From Tetrapyrgos nigripes (lineage: Eukaryota > Basidiomycota > Agaricomycetes > Agaricales > Campanellaceae), in the NCBI GenBank assembly GCA_013368315.1, contig JAACJM010000182.1, forward strand, positions 109,045-173,044: a stretch of DNA of 64,000 nt. Direction: 5' to 3'. Position 1 is the first letter of the stretch. Each line of letters begins with the position of its first letter. The notes beneath the pieces were generated by a model. It ran no database searches. It was not told the origin of the DNA and saw only the letters and a program-made list of their open reading frames with translations. The translations under genes were made by a program, and so were the position numbers. Shown here piece after piece: positions 11,196-22,032 of the stretch.

Positions 11196-13436
11196 AAACA
11201 CCCTCATCAACAGGTTAACCAATGAGGAAGTGTCACTTGGCAGCAATTCAGAAACTGAGGAGGACATGGACCGCAGGATCACCCTAGCCAAGGCAGCTAT
11301 GGATGATTGGGTAACAACCAAGTTGTTCAAATGCCTAAGGGAACATATTGGTACAAATCTAGTTGCTGGACTGAGTTCTATCAGCCCAGCACCTCTTACT
11401 GGAACTCCATTCCTGGAGTCTGTAACTCCTGAAGGTGCTGATACACCATACAAAATCGCCATATACATACTTAGATTTTGGTCCATAATATCAGTTTTTG
11501 ATGTTCTTTTAAGGGGATAAGGGGACTAGGGTGAGCCCTGAACTGCTAGTTAAGACCTAGCAGGACTAGAAAACAATGGTACAATAATATTAAGTGCTTA
11601 TGGATGGAGAAAACAACTCATTCTAAGTACTGTGATAGATATGTATGAGTTGGAGTTATGATAGCAGACCCACCAAATAATAAAGATAGCCTACAAAGGC
11701 TTTCAAATCCTATTATAATGACTAGTACTGCTAGCATGATCCAAAGGGACAGTGAAGTGCAAGATAGCCCTATTCACAGGCATAGGAACATGTAAGCAGC
11801 ACAATCCTCAGCTGAAAGGTTGATCAGAGAAGACAGCACTAAGATCAGACATGCATACAAGCACACTAGGTCTAGATCTATGTATTGGTAAATCCCATAG
11901 TACTAAGACAGCTTCAAGGGAGTCTTAAGTATCTGTAAAAGGTACATGTGGATAAAAGTAGGACAAAGTATATATGTACAGGGCCCCAGAGAGTTCAGGG
12001 GATAGTGAACAGACATCTCTACACAGAGATATAAGGGACAGAAGTGCTAAGTCGCAGTACATCCAAACAATCAGAATACAACCCAAACAGGTAACGGTAT
12101 TTCCAGATAAGGATAAATCTGTCAGTAAGTGTCTAGCTAGGCATTGAAAGTGTTGAAGGATGAATAAGTATGTGAATGGGACTGCAGAAGAGCTGGACTT
12201 GTATGTAGGACTAAGTAGTAGACTGTTGACAATGCATAGAGCGCATATAAAGCAAGATCAGAGAAAAGGGAAAGGAAAACTGAATGAAACAAAGAAACTA
12301 CAAGAAAACCCTATGCCCCTAGTGTAAGGACGCATATGAGGGACCTAGCAGTCATAAGTGGAGCATTCTGAGTCATAGATGTGATGCTTGCTAACCAGGA
12401 TGGCTTACAAAGAGGACTGAAGAAAGTTCCTACAAATATTTAGATAATATTGAACAGTTTTCTGTATACCCTAATAAGCAAGTCCTTACTTACGAGGAAA
12501 TAGGTAGAACTCACTAACAGACTTTTCGATTTGTTTTGTATTTTCTCTACATACCTTTTAGCAGACATCAAAAAGAAATAAGTAACTGTATAGTGTAGCT
12601 GTGAGTAGTATAAAAGGACCAGATATTACAAGTAGCTACCCAAGCCACATCCTGTAGAGTATCAGATCTCGCTAGCAATAGTAGAGGACATGAAACACAG
12701 AATAAAGCTTCTAAACAAACTTAACTGCACTCTCTACGAGTATAAACATTGTGTTGGATATAACAGAGTTTAAATTGAACATTTTGTGGTTATAACTGTG
12801 ATCTTTGTGTTGACCTTTGGTCTATTAAGTGTCAAGAGTGTTTGATTTTAAGGCAACTGTGGCCTACAAGTATTTGATTTGGGACTCGTTGATCCCCTTG
12901 GTGTTAAACTTGTGTTCATTGTGTCGCACGCTAAGCACTAACTTCATTGAAAAACCCTGATCAAAAGTACTTATAGTACAAGTAAACTGGGAGTTTGAGT
13001 ACTCTGACTACTTGGAACACTCGTCTCATTTACATTTTGTCTAAGGTTTTGTGTTTGGGTGTAGTTCCTAGTACTTAATTACAAAAACCACCTATTATCA
13101 GTTCTTTTCCATTTGTTTTACAAATTCATTATTCCTTATTTGCTAGTATATTTTCATTTCTCTTGACCCCCGCCACACTCATACATGTATCATGCCTGGT
13201 ACATGTTTTATACCAATTCCATCAGCCTATCTCATACTCATTTCTTCCTACACATCTTTCTCTTACAATTTTTAGACTCAAAATCCCTCATTTTTTTACT
13301 ATTACCAACTCAGTGCATAGTATGATATTTTGTATAAATATCTAGTACTTACACACATGCAATATATCAAGTTATCCATTACCAACTTCACCCTTCCTAG
13401 CCTAAGCCAATCCAGTCCAAAGTCCCAGTCTCCCAG
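11196..13436. other. AT-rich stretch without a convincing gene
   Basis: There are many stops in all frames. The only frame of note (11230-11520 plus, about 96 codons) has no recognisable domain. TATAAAAGGACC near 12608 is promoter-like and may belong to a worn LTR. No partner repeat was found. Confidence 0.5.
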
Positions 13437-13469
13437 CTCTTTCCCAGAAGGGCCACCAACTTTTCAAGC

Positions 13470-13566
13470 AACAGGTCAAGCAACAGGTCAAGCAACAGGT
13501 CAAGCAACACTCAAGCAACACTCAAGCAACATCAAGCAACAGTCAAGCAACATCCAGCAACAGCAA
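13470..13566. repeat. Minisatellite array 1 (AAGCAACAGGTC / AAGCAACACTC)
   Basis: About nine head-to-tail units of 10-12 bp containing AAGCAAC, lying in the left arm of the fold-back structure. Confidence 0.85.
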
Positions 13567-14507
13567 ACCAACGGTGGATCAACATTTAAGTGCTATTAAA
13601 ACCTATTGAAGTCATATTGAAGTCACTAGCATTGGCCTCAAAAAATCACTACATAAATCAGGTTTAAAATTCAATCTGTGCTCAAAAGTCATTGGGCACT
13701 GCTACTGTCACTCAAGCTATCCTGGCTCAAGTAGCTTGAGGGTAGCCTGACTTCTAATTTTAGTGTGGCTGTGGTTATCCCAGTCTACTCAACTTCACTA
13801 CACTTCATTGTACAACAAATTACTTGCATTGAAAGGTTCATTTATTGAGGAGATGGATATCATACTTACCACACCCTTTACTGCAAACTGGTTTAGCCTC
13901 TTCTGAGTCTCAAATGCTCAGTTTTGCTAGATTTTCCCAGCTGTATTAGATAGCTTGCTTTTTAAATATGCTAACTCAGAGAGAACAGCAACTCCTTATC
14001 AATGAGCTTTTATAATACAGAGACAATTGCAGTAGTTAGTGTACAGCACAGGTACCCTACAGATACTTTTGAGCGGACCCATACCTGAACAGGTATGGGT
14101 TTTCAGCGGGTCTGATGGGTAACCCATCTGTTCTTGAGTGTGTCTAACTATTCTAATTCGTTCCATATAATTACTAGCTGTGTCACCTACTATACTTATT
14201 GGCAGGTCAGACACCATATAAGTAATTGATATTTAGATGTAATGTATATGAACAGTAGTAGTAAGGAATTTTGAGTGGCAGGTACATGGGTCTGCCTCTA
14301 CTGGTACAGGTCAGCACAGGTTTCCAAATCCATACCAGTGAGACCTGTACCCCACAACCTGCAGCAACCCATTGGCAATAGTTAAGCAAGCCAGAAAATA
14401 TTCTGAAATTCAGACATATAAAAGGTGTTTCACAGATGTGTAAGCAGATGGCTCAAGAGTAGTTGGAGGTGGCCTGAATGTGGCTTGAGGTCAAGCAATG
14501 ATCAAGC

Positions 14508-14862
14508 ACTGGGTCAAGCAACATCAAGCAACACTCAAGCAACACTCAAGCAACAGATCAAGCAACATCAAGCAACACTCAAGCAACACTCAAGCAACAT
14601 CAAGCAACACTCAAGCAACACTCAAGCAACGTCAAGAAACACTCAAGCAACAGTCAAGCAACACTCAAGCAACGTCAAGCAACAGTCAAGCAACAGTCAA
14701 GCAACAGTCAAGCAACAGTCAAGCAACCTCAAGCAACAGTCAAGCAACAGTCAAGCAACGTCAAGCAACACTCAAGCAACACTCAAGCAACATCAAGCAA
14801 CAGTCAAGCAACATCCAACAACACTTCTCATAGGTCAAGCAACAGTCAAGCAACACTTAAGG
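14508..14862. repeat. Minisatellite array 2 (TCAAGCAACA units)
   Basis: Roughly 30 units of 10-11 bp with variants CT, GT, AT and G between TCAAGCAAC cores. The open frames across it (Gln/Ser/Asn/Thr repeats) come from the array and are not evidence for a protein. Confidence 0.9.
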
Positions 14863-15304
14863 GTAAGTTAAGCAACAGTATGAATAAAATATGGGCCACC
14901 AGCAATTCAAGCTACCAGCCTACCACTCCAAGTTAGCTATTACCTATAAAGAGGCACATAATGCTCAGACATACTTAGCATCCACGTAGTTGTGAAATTA
15001 GCTGGATGAATGTGACAATAAATTTATTTTCTCAAACTTTTTTTTCTATCTCTTCAATTTTAAAATTATGTACTTGACTGAGTGAAGGTTAAAGCAATTT
15101 GAAATGGAGAATGGGGTATGTATAAATGATATCTCCTCAATGAATGAGCCTTTCAATGTGAGTAACTTGCTGTAAAATGAAGTGTAGTGAACTTCACTAC
15201 ACTAGGATAAGCACAGCCACATCCAAAGTAGAAAGTCAAGCCATCCTCAGACTACTCTCAAGTGGATTGTACTCAAGCAACTTCCAAGTAATCTTCCAGC
15301 AGGG

Positions 15305-15380
15305 CCAAGCAACAGTCAAGCAACAGTCAAGCAACATCAAGCAACATTCAAGCAACTGTTGCTTGACCTGTTGCTTGAAA
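15305..15380. repeat. Minisatellite array 3 with inverted units
   Basis: Five AAGCAAC units are followed directly by two in reverse orientation (TTGCTTGACC, TTGCTTGAA), forming a small palindrome around 15352-15366. Confidence 0.8.
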
Positions 15381-15412
15381 AACCATATGCCCTTCCCAGA
15401 AAGCCTCTCATT

Positions 15413-16258
15413 GTTCTCATCTTCCTATCTCATTGCTGTTTCAGATATTTCTTGTTCATTACTGCCTAGAACCAATAGATCAGCGTGACCATCAACCTCT
15501 AGACAATTTCTCAGACTTGCCTGGGTTCGAGTTTTCTATTTAGGTTTATATCTTTCGTGTCAGTGCCCTCTGGCCTCATACTCACCACGCCTCAGTGCTA
15601 GCCCACACCCCCTTCATCTATCTTTTATGTTTGAGCACATGTTTGAGGTTTGGAAAATGTGGATTTGGAAGTATATGATATAAGGTGAAGTAATAAGAGG
15701 TAAGGTAAAGTGGAAGGTTGGGATTGATCCAAAACCCACCCTCCTTGGGAAAATCTCCTGCATCTGAAGAAATGGATTGATCCTAGATTCTATGGGATTT
15801 TCAAGTTCATAGGAAATCCTGCCTTGAGGACATTGAATCCCAAGGGATGGTGTCCAAGGCCTATGCTCATCATTGTGTTCAGTGTGGAGCACACCAGTGC
15901 TAATGGTCTGAGATAGATACAGCATAATATTCAGTACACTATACAGGGAAATCTATGCCTTTGGAGGCTCCAGTAATTACCGTAGATTCTGCAGGCAGGC
16001 ACAGTGGTAATTACCGTAAATGCTGCAGAACTTCTACGCCATGTAGTGTGGTGGTTGGCATCAATATTGTATTAGACTGCCGCTTGATTACTGACTGTTG
16101 TCTGTAGTCACGTAATGTAATGGCATACGGAGATATGTACAGTACAATCAATATACAATTGAATAATCTAAGTGTCAGGTCGACTCGAGCCGGAGTGAGT
16201 GAGTTATTTATGGCTCCAGAGCTGAGTCATTGCAATAATGTAATCGAGCCGTTGAGAG
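15413..16258. other. Stretch without a convincing gene
   Basis: No coding signal was found. A minus-strand open frame at 15614-15925 lacks features. A short direct repeat, GTAATTACCGTA, occurs twice near 15972 and 16009. Confidence 0.5.
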
Positions 16259-16849
16259 TAGGGCTCCTGGCGGATCGGATGGCATCTGACAATCCGAGCG
16301 ATAACCACTCGGATTCGGATGGCGGATGGCCTCTCTGAGAGCTCAATATCCGACGGATACCATCCGACCAATCCGAGGATTATCTGCGGATGGATTAATG
16401 GCGTGGGAAGGTGTTGTCCAACGGCTGTTGTTACCTTATTTAGGTCAGTCCCCAAGGTACTATACATGTCATTCTTGATTTTTGTATCTCCGAAAGCAAC
16501 ATGTGCTTTAGAACAACAGGATATGGTCCAAATACGGACACCAACAATGGTCTAGTTGGCGTGAGAACCTCTATTGTTTGCACGCCAAAAGACTCTGTAT
16601 TTGAGAAATCCAGTAATTACTGTAAGTACAGTACATCGAAGCATAGTAATAGACAAAATTACATTAAAAGGATCAAAAAAAATGTAGAAAAAGACTCAGT
16701 ATTGCGACACAGCATGGGTGGCTACCATCCGCGGATTAATCCGGGGGATTGTTGGATGCTATCCGCAGATGCGGATTAGGATGTTTGACTCGCCAAATCC
16801 GAGCGGATGCATCCGCATCCGAGTCAAATCCGATCCGCCAGGAGCCCTA
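16259..16849. mobile_element. hAT-type MITE, 591 bp, 8-bp target duplication
   Basis: The termini are inverted: TAGGGCTCCTGGCGGATCGG at 16259 and its complement ending CCAGGAGCCCTA at 16849. The 8-bp duplication GTTGAGAG flanks both sides (16251-16258 and 16850-16857). The subterminal regions are packed with ATCCG/CGGAT words in both orientations, as in hAT transposase binding clusters. No transposase is encoded. The terminal TAGGGCT is shared with the MITE at 1039, but the interiors differ. Confidence 0.92.
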
Positions 16850-16857
16850 GTTGAGAG

Positions 16858-18277
16858 TCGAGCCGGAGTGAGCCAAAGTCGAGTCCGTGCAACACTACTG
16901 GTACGAACAGCCTGAGGGCGAGGTCTGAACTCACATATTCTTTTCGAAATTCAGAGAACTGCAAGTGTTTTGTTGTGAATTGGTTGTTAGTACGCCCGTG
17001 ACTGCATCGGAGCTCACCGTATGATGGACGTACCAGCACCTTTCCTAAAATTTCGGAACGAAAAGATTCCAAAAAGATTCTGCTAGGTCCGATACTTACA
17101 TAGTTTCTCTTAATTTTATGGTACTTATTCGCTTTTCAGTGCTACACCAAGATTTTGATACATTGGCTCTGCTACTGCTGTTGTCAGTATTCCTACCAGT
17201 ATCAAGCGGTAAATGTTTAAAATTAAACGTTCAACCTTGGGCAAACCTATAGACTGTCTGCAAATTAGACTTGCAAGTTGCAAGCCCAGAACAAGCTGAC
17301 GACGGAGCGCGTTGACCTTTGTTCCCCTCCCATCTTTCCAATCTCTAGTCAAAACCGCAAAGAGCTCCATGGCAGAGATTTATTAATTTCCTGTGCTAGA
17401 AGAAGGCAAATTGAAGGACTCGTAGTTTCCAGGAAGGATGAACAGCTCCAAGTTGCATTAAGGAGTCAGCGCTAGCGAGGCTGTGAAATAGGCGCTGTAA
17501 GCATAAAACAAGCTGTAGGTCCACTCCGCATTGACCCCGCACGCAGCAACGGGCGCTTCTCAAATGTCACCCTAGAGTTACGAGCCTCTCCATGCCCAAT
17601 AACTCTCCAATAAACCTGGAACGATTGGGAAATTGGAGGCCTACAGAGCCCAACACGAGTCACTGCAAGTGACTCGAAGGAATAGTACGGCTTTGAGGGG
17701 AGGGAACTCGAGCTAGAGTAAGGCAAAGTGGATTAGAGGGGCTATGAGGTGACGTAGTTGAGGTCGTTTGAGCGTGTAGGTGAGATTTTATCATATCTCT
17801 GCCTCGAAACTGACGGGGGGTTTTTAACTTGGTTTTGCAGAAGTCTTTGGATGAAGAGGGAATTGGTTGGGAAAGAGGCGTTGCTGCTGGTACTGCTAGC
17901 GACCGCTGAAATGGTAGCTATGGGCAGAAGAGGTAAGTCTTCATCTAATCTACGGTTATAGTAACATGCATGTCATATACTTACGAGTAGAGTAGCAGGA
18001 TTCATTGCAACCAGGGAAGCTTCTACCTCGATCACTCTCCCAATGCTTTCCGGTACCTCAACATCTATAGCTTGAGGCCGGTTTCTGTCCGCATTCCACG
18101 CGCCCGACTACGTACGACCATATCTGGACTGTTTACAGCCCTGCAGCTGTTGAAATATGCTGTGGCACGAAAGGGCGGGGGAAAAGAACGTTTGACCTCG
18201 TATTGGTACCAGAGGCAAACGAGTAAAGATACAGCGGATGTAACTACCGTATTTATACTCCGTAAGTAGCTAAAATA
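16858..18277. other. Stretch with short open frames, no assigned gene
   Basis: A possible spliced minus-strand gene lies between about 18060 and 17470. Around 17938 there is a donor GTAAGT on the plus strand, and on the minus strand open Ser-rich frames span 17470-17930. I could not build a model with a recognisable protein. CGAGCCGGAGTGAG occurs at about 16187 and 16858, on both sides of the MITE. Confidence 0.4.
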
Positions 18278-18543
18278 CTGTCCCATTTCGTTCAATTCGC
18301 GAGGGCATCGTGACCGTGACATGCCCTCGCGAATTTTTTGACCGCGAAAACTGCGGCGTAAGCAGTGACTCGAGCTTTTTTCCGCGAAATTTCGCGAAAT
18401 TTGACAGAGAAATTGCCGGTTTTGGAAGGTATCTTGGCAGAGATTTCGCGAATGGCTTTTTGTGATGCGTGACGGCCGATTTTTTTCGCGAATTTTGGGG
18501 GGTACGTGACGCGTGACTCGCGAATTGAACGAAATGGGACAGT
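18278..18543. mobile_element. MITE, 266 bp, 26-bp perfect TIRs, TA duplication
   Basis: The left end begins CTGTCCCATTTCGTTCAATT and continues to 26 bp that are repeated exactly inverted at the right end. TA flanks both sides (18276-18277 and 18544-18545), as for Tc1/mariner-type insertion. The interior is rich in TTTCGCG/CGCGAAA words. The minus-strand open frame that crosses it is a product of the repeat. Confidence 0.93.
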
Positions 18544-18545
18544 AA

Positions 18546-19070
18546 CTCAAATATAGACCATATGACCCCTCTTATCCAGCTTGTCTTGGTGAAATTTCAT
18601 TTCCAACAGCAGCCTCAACAGCTCGTCCACTATTCCATTCAGCTGTATCGCCAATATGTTCTCCTGATCATGCACGTCGGGACTTGGAAGGCTGTGGCTA
18701 GACCTAAGGGACAGAAACTGCTTTTTGAAGCCTAGGCAGTATTAGCTTCATCAAGCCTTCCATGACATCCGTTCACAGCGTGTCCATGAAGAACACATAT
18801 ATCCTGACTTAAAGTGGCCTTACAGGTAACGACACTCCCATATCTTCTTCTTTCCCTTCCTTTCCATTGTAAGCCAGCCTTTGTCCTCATCCTGGCTCAT
18901 AATCTGACCTGGACTATCAAGAGTGCCTTACAGGATATCGAATATAATTCTCTTAACACTCCATGCGTCTCCTATGATTCTTTAGGAAGCAAATATGAGC
19001 ACTGAACACTGAAGATAATAGGATGTCGCATATGCTGGATGAGGCTACAGCAATCTGAAATTTATTGTCA
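18546..19070. other. Intergenic, no gene seen
   Basis: This is probably the 3' flank of the minus-strand transporter gene. No repeats or domains were recognised. Confidence 0.5.
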
Positions 19071-21031
19071 TCAAACCCATTGTGATCCTTTCTTCCTCAC
19101 TATCATCCATCTCGAATATCCAACCAGGGCGGTTCCAGCGAATACAGCACACTAGCATATGAGAAAAAATTATATTTTATAACACCCTGAAAGTAAAGTA
19201 TGTTCTCACTGCATTGAATACAATAGGTCGAGTCCAAAAGTAATGTGGAGAGTCCAGGAAAGCGCCAGATATCGGATTACCACACAGCAGTGCGAAGCTG
19301 AAGCTGAATGTTCCAATGCCAATATGCGTCCTGATATCAGTTTTTCAGCTATTGCACGAAAGGAAAGGTGATTGAATATTAACCCAATTTCTTGATCAGT
19401 CTTAGCAAACAAGGCAAAAACTGGGGCTGTTAGAGATATGGCTATATTCCCAGTGACTGTGAGTACATGAACATAGGAAAGCAACACCACACTCACTCCC
19501 TCCAGAGAAAAACCCGTATAGAATAGCAAAGGTAATCACACCTCCTGAGCTTGTGGCTCCCAGCATTGAGATTATTACGGCCCCAGTAATGATACTGCAT
19601 CCCATGAAGACTAAAAGACGATATGAGCATAAGATCAAAAGCTGACAATATAATCTACCATTGAGAGCTCCATATCTGTCAGCAAAGATATTTGGAACCG
19701 TCCGACCAAAAAGTGCCGCTGAGTTCAAAATTGGAATCTGTGATGCAGTGGGGCAGTGAATCATTGAATAACCACATTAAACCTTACTGTATATGGGTCA
19801 AGCTTCAGAGAGACTCCATGCAAACTGGCAAATAGTTGCAAGTAAAAGACTGAAGCAAGTGGTAAGGAGTACATGCGTCACATTGGTTCTTAAGATCCAA
19901 CAACTCACATGGAAAAAATATCCCTAGGTAGATTATCACAGAGCTGAAACCCTTTAATCAGCTGCAAGTAACTTGAACATGAAGAATTGAAAAAACATAC
20001 CCCACCAAACATACAATGTATGGAGTATCACGTATAACATACAACATGTTTGGATGCTGTGTAGCTGGCCTAGGAGAAAGTCTTGGTTTAATTAAAATAC
20101 TTGCTAGCGAGAGCAGGACAACTGTAATAAACCCTGAGGTTCTGAAGTCCAGACTGTGTCAGGGCAATGCCAAGCAAGTGCTGCTACAGAAAAAGACGGA
20201 CCGAACGGCCCAACCAAAGCCTGCTGAGCTGTTGAACATATGGTTGAGCATGATAGACCATATTACACCACCTACTCCCGAACCTATTAGAAAGCTGTCA
20301 ATCGGAAGATCAAGATTAAACACATAGAATGCTAAAACAGCAAACCTGCTAATACACCTCCCATTGCTGTTGAGCGTCTAGCTTGGAAATACTGTGAAAC
20401 AACAGACAATCCCGGAACAAACAACATTCCCATTGCTAAGCCAAGACCTAGTCCTTGAGAAAGAAAATTTTGATAGTAGTGATGAGGCTGAGCAAGTGAA
20501 AGCATGAAGATCCTTCCAGCTTATGATAAAAATTAACACATTTGAAGCGATTTAGACGACACGCACGATATCCAGTAAAGTATGGTTCCTGCACCCATTA
20601 AATGCCAAAAATATCCTTTGTCGTACAATCTTCCTGTGTATATCCCACTACCAAATAACAGGAACGTTTGTAATGAACCTATCCAACTGATTTGTGAAGC
20701 AGTGTGTTCATTAAGCGAGATACGCTGACAGATCATTGATGAATTGTGCATGCTCAAAGAGTATTGTAAAACATACAGTGTAATAATCCTGATATACACC
20801 AAAGGAACTTCCAAAAGCCAGAGTGCAGACCATGATCATAAAACTGGTAGCAAATTAATTGTACGTTAGGGAATAGTGAGTGTTGACTAACCCTCCAAGT
20901 ACTGAGAGCCATGCTCTCAGGCCTCCCTCAGGAAATGTGCTAGCAGTAATGTCAGGATGGTTTGTGGGTCTGTTTTCAACGGTCCCTTGGTCTTGAGATG
21001 ATTCGAGGGCAAAGTTATCCGTGAGTGACAT
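19071..21031 (-). CDS. MFS transporter, monocarboxylate-porter type
   Basis: Minus-strand gene with 13 exons by my splice model. ATG at 21031 (MSLTDNFALE), stop at 19071. The N-terminus is hydrophilic and then reads FPEGGLRAWLSVLG, the usual entry into helix 1 of fungal monocarboxylate-transporter-like MFS proteins. Further family features in order: SFGVYQDYY, SQISWIGSLQTFLLF, GRLYDKGYF, FLSQGLGLGLAMG, a SQYFQARRSTAMG loop between helices 4 and 5, GRTVPNIFADRYG, and a C-terminal end RKKGSQWV. All introns are short and keep frame. It would be a 12-helix plasma-membrane carrier. Substrates in this family are often monocarboxylates or related acids, but cannot be predicted here. The frame looks intact. 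Some splice sites, such as the one near 20200, are weak. Confidence 0.85.
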
Positions 21032-22032
21032 ACTAGCAAGGATGGCGACGACAGAAGGGAGAACTGAAACCGTCCCTACTTAATACGAGCCAGCATGGGA
21101 AAAACCTAAACATAGAGAGACTCGGACAGCGAGGGCCGAGGCCAGAAGGACAAAGGGAATTCGTGTTCGCCTCGACTTCCTTCTCCTCCGTGACATTTCA
21201 ATCGATCTTCATCTTCTGATCTCAACAAAGGACAATGCGTCACAAACTCCATGATGCCCGAGGACTCACTTTGTACTTCGTAGAGTAGATTCCTGTACTC
21301 GTTAGGCGGCCACATGGTGGGGTTGGGATCTACCGCGGAATGAGCCGTGAGCTCGTCTCACTGCCATGGGATCCTGGAAACGTCAGAGTGACGTATGCCT
21401 TCCAGGACCCGGCGTTCAGCTCGTGGACCCATGCCGGTCAATAAACTCGTCCTCCTCCTCCTCTATTAATATCTCTTTCCCACAGATAGATAGATCGACT
21501 AGATGGATAGATCGACTTTCTCTTCCGCTTCCTTCTCCCGCTGCTCCATGGGAAAGAGAGTCTACATAAGAACGGTATTCTTGTGGGCAATGCAGTGGAG
21601 ATGTGGTGGGGCCATAGAATGCTGAAATTAGAGACCTTGCGCAGAGCCAATGGCTGCCAACCGTTGCGCAGATTTGAATTGATATGGCTGGCTATGACGT
21701 CATTTTCCAATTCAAATCTGCGCAACGGTTGGCAGCCGTTGGCTCTGCGCAAGGTCTCTATTTAGCTTCGATCCATCTATACATCTATCCATCTGTCCAT
21801 CGTCCATCGGCCGAACATCTGGTCTGCACCATACTAGCTACAATGACCGATGTCACCCCGTAATTGAGTTTTTGAATTGAATCTAGTCACGGAGGTGACA
21901 TCAGTTTTGTCGGTCACTGTATCATATATAGACTGGCAGGACACGAGAACCCCAGTCTTCCCAAATACGTGGAACCAGCTACGTCCATCTGACCGTCCAC
22001 TCTCTCTCTTTATTGTCGAAAGCTACAATTGG
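21032..22032. other. Intergenic region between divergent genes
   Basis: Promoter space of the transporter (minus) and the reductase-type gene (plus). It includes a fold-back element (21631-21758) and a segment around 21390-21465 (ACCCGGCGTTCAG, GGACCCATGCCG, CCTCCTCCTCC) that recurs with changes at about 34050-34115. Confidence 0.6.
21631..21758. mobile_element. Fold-back MITE, 128 bp, about 51-bp arms, TA duplication
   Basis: The left arm starts GAGACCTTGCGCAGAGCC. The right arm is its complement with one visible mismatch, leaving a spacer of about 26 bp. TA sits on both sides (21629-21630, 21759-21760). A transcript would fold into a long hairpin. Confidence 0.9.

Larger units (their letters stand above)
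13437..15412. mobile_element. Fold-back element loaded with TCAAGCAAC minisatellite
   Basis: The flanks are inverted relatives. The plus-strand text at 13722-13880 (TAGTGTGGCTGTG, CACTACACTTCATT, TTGAGGAGAT) matches the reverse complement of 15108-15262 with scattered mismatches. The outer parts also match: CAGAAGGGCC followed by TTTTCAAGCAACAGGTC at about 13445-13480 has its inverted counterpart at about 15360-15405. Each arm carries copies of a roughly 10-11-bp unit, and a third, larger array sits in the middle. No transposase is present. I infer a non-autonomous DNA element or a locus that spread together with its satellite. Confidence 0.55.

Noticed and set aside
13470..14862. CRISPR-like appearance of short regular repeats
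   Set aside because: Units are head-to-tail with 1-4 variable bases between cores and no unique spacers, in a eukaryotic genome; it is a minisatellite.
14425..14871. Open frames of 111-148 codons rich in Gln, Ser, Asn and Thr
   Set aside because: They are produced by the TCAAGCAAC minisatellite, which is open in more than one frame; no start context or domain.
18065..18550. 161-codon minus-strand frame
   Set aside because: It runs through the MITE at 18278-18543 and repeats its inverted ends; no protein-like features.
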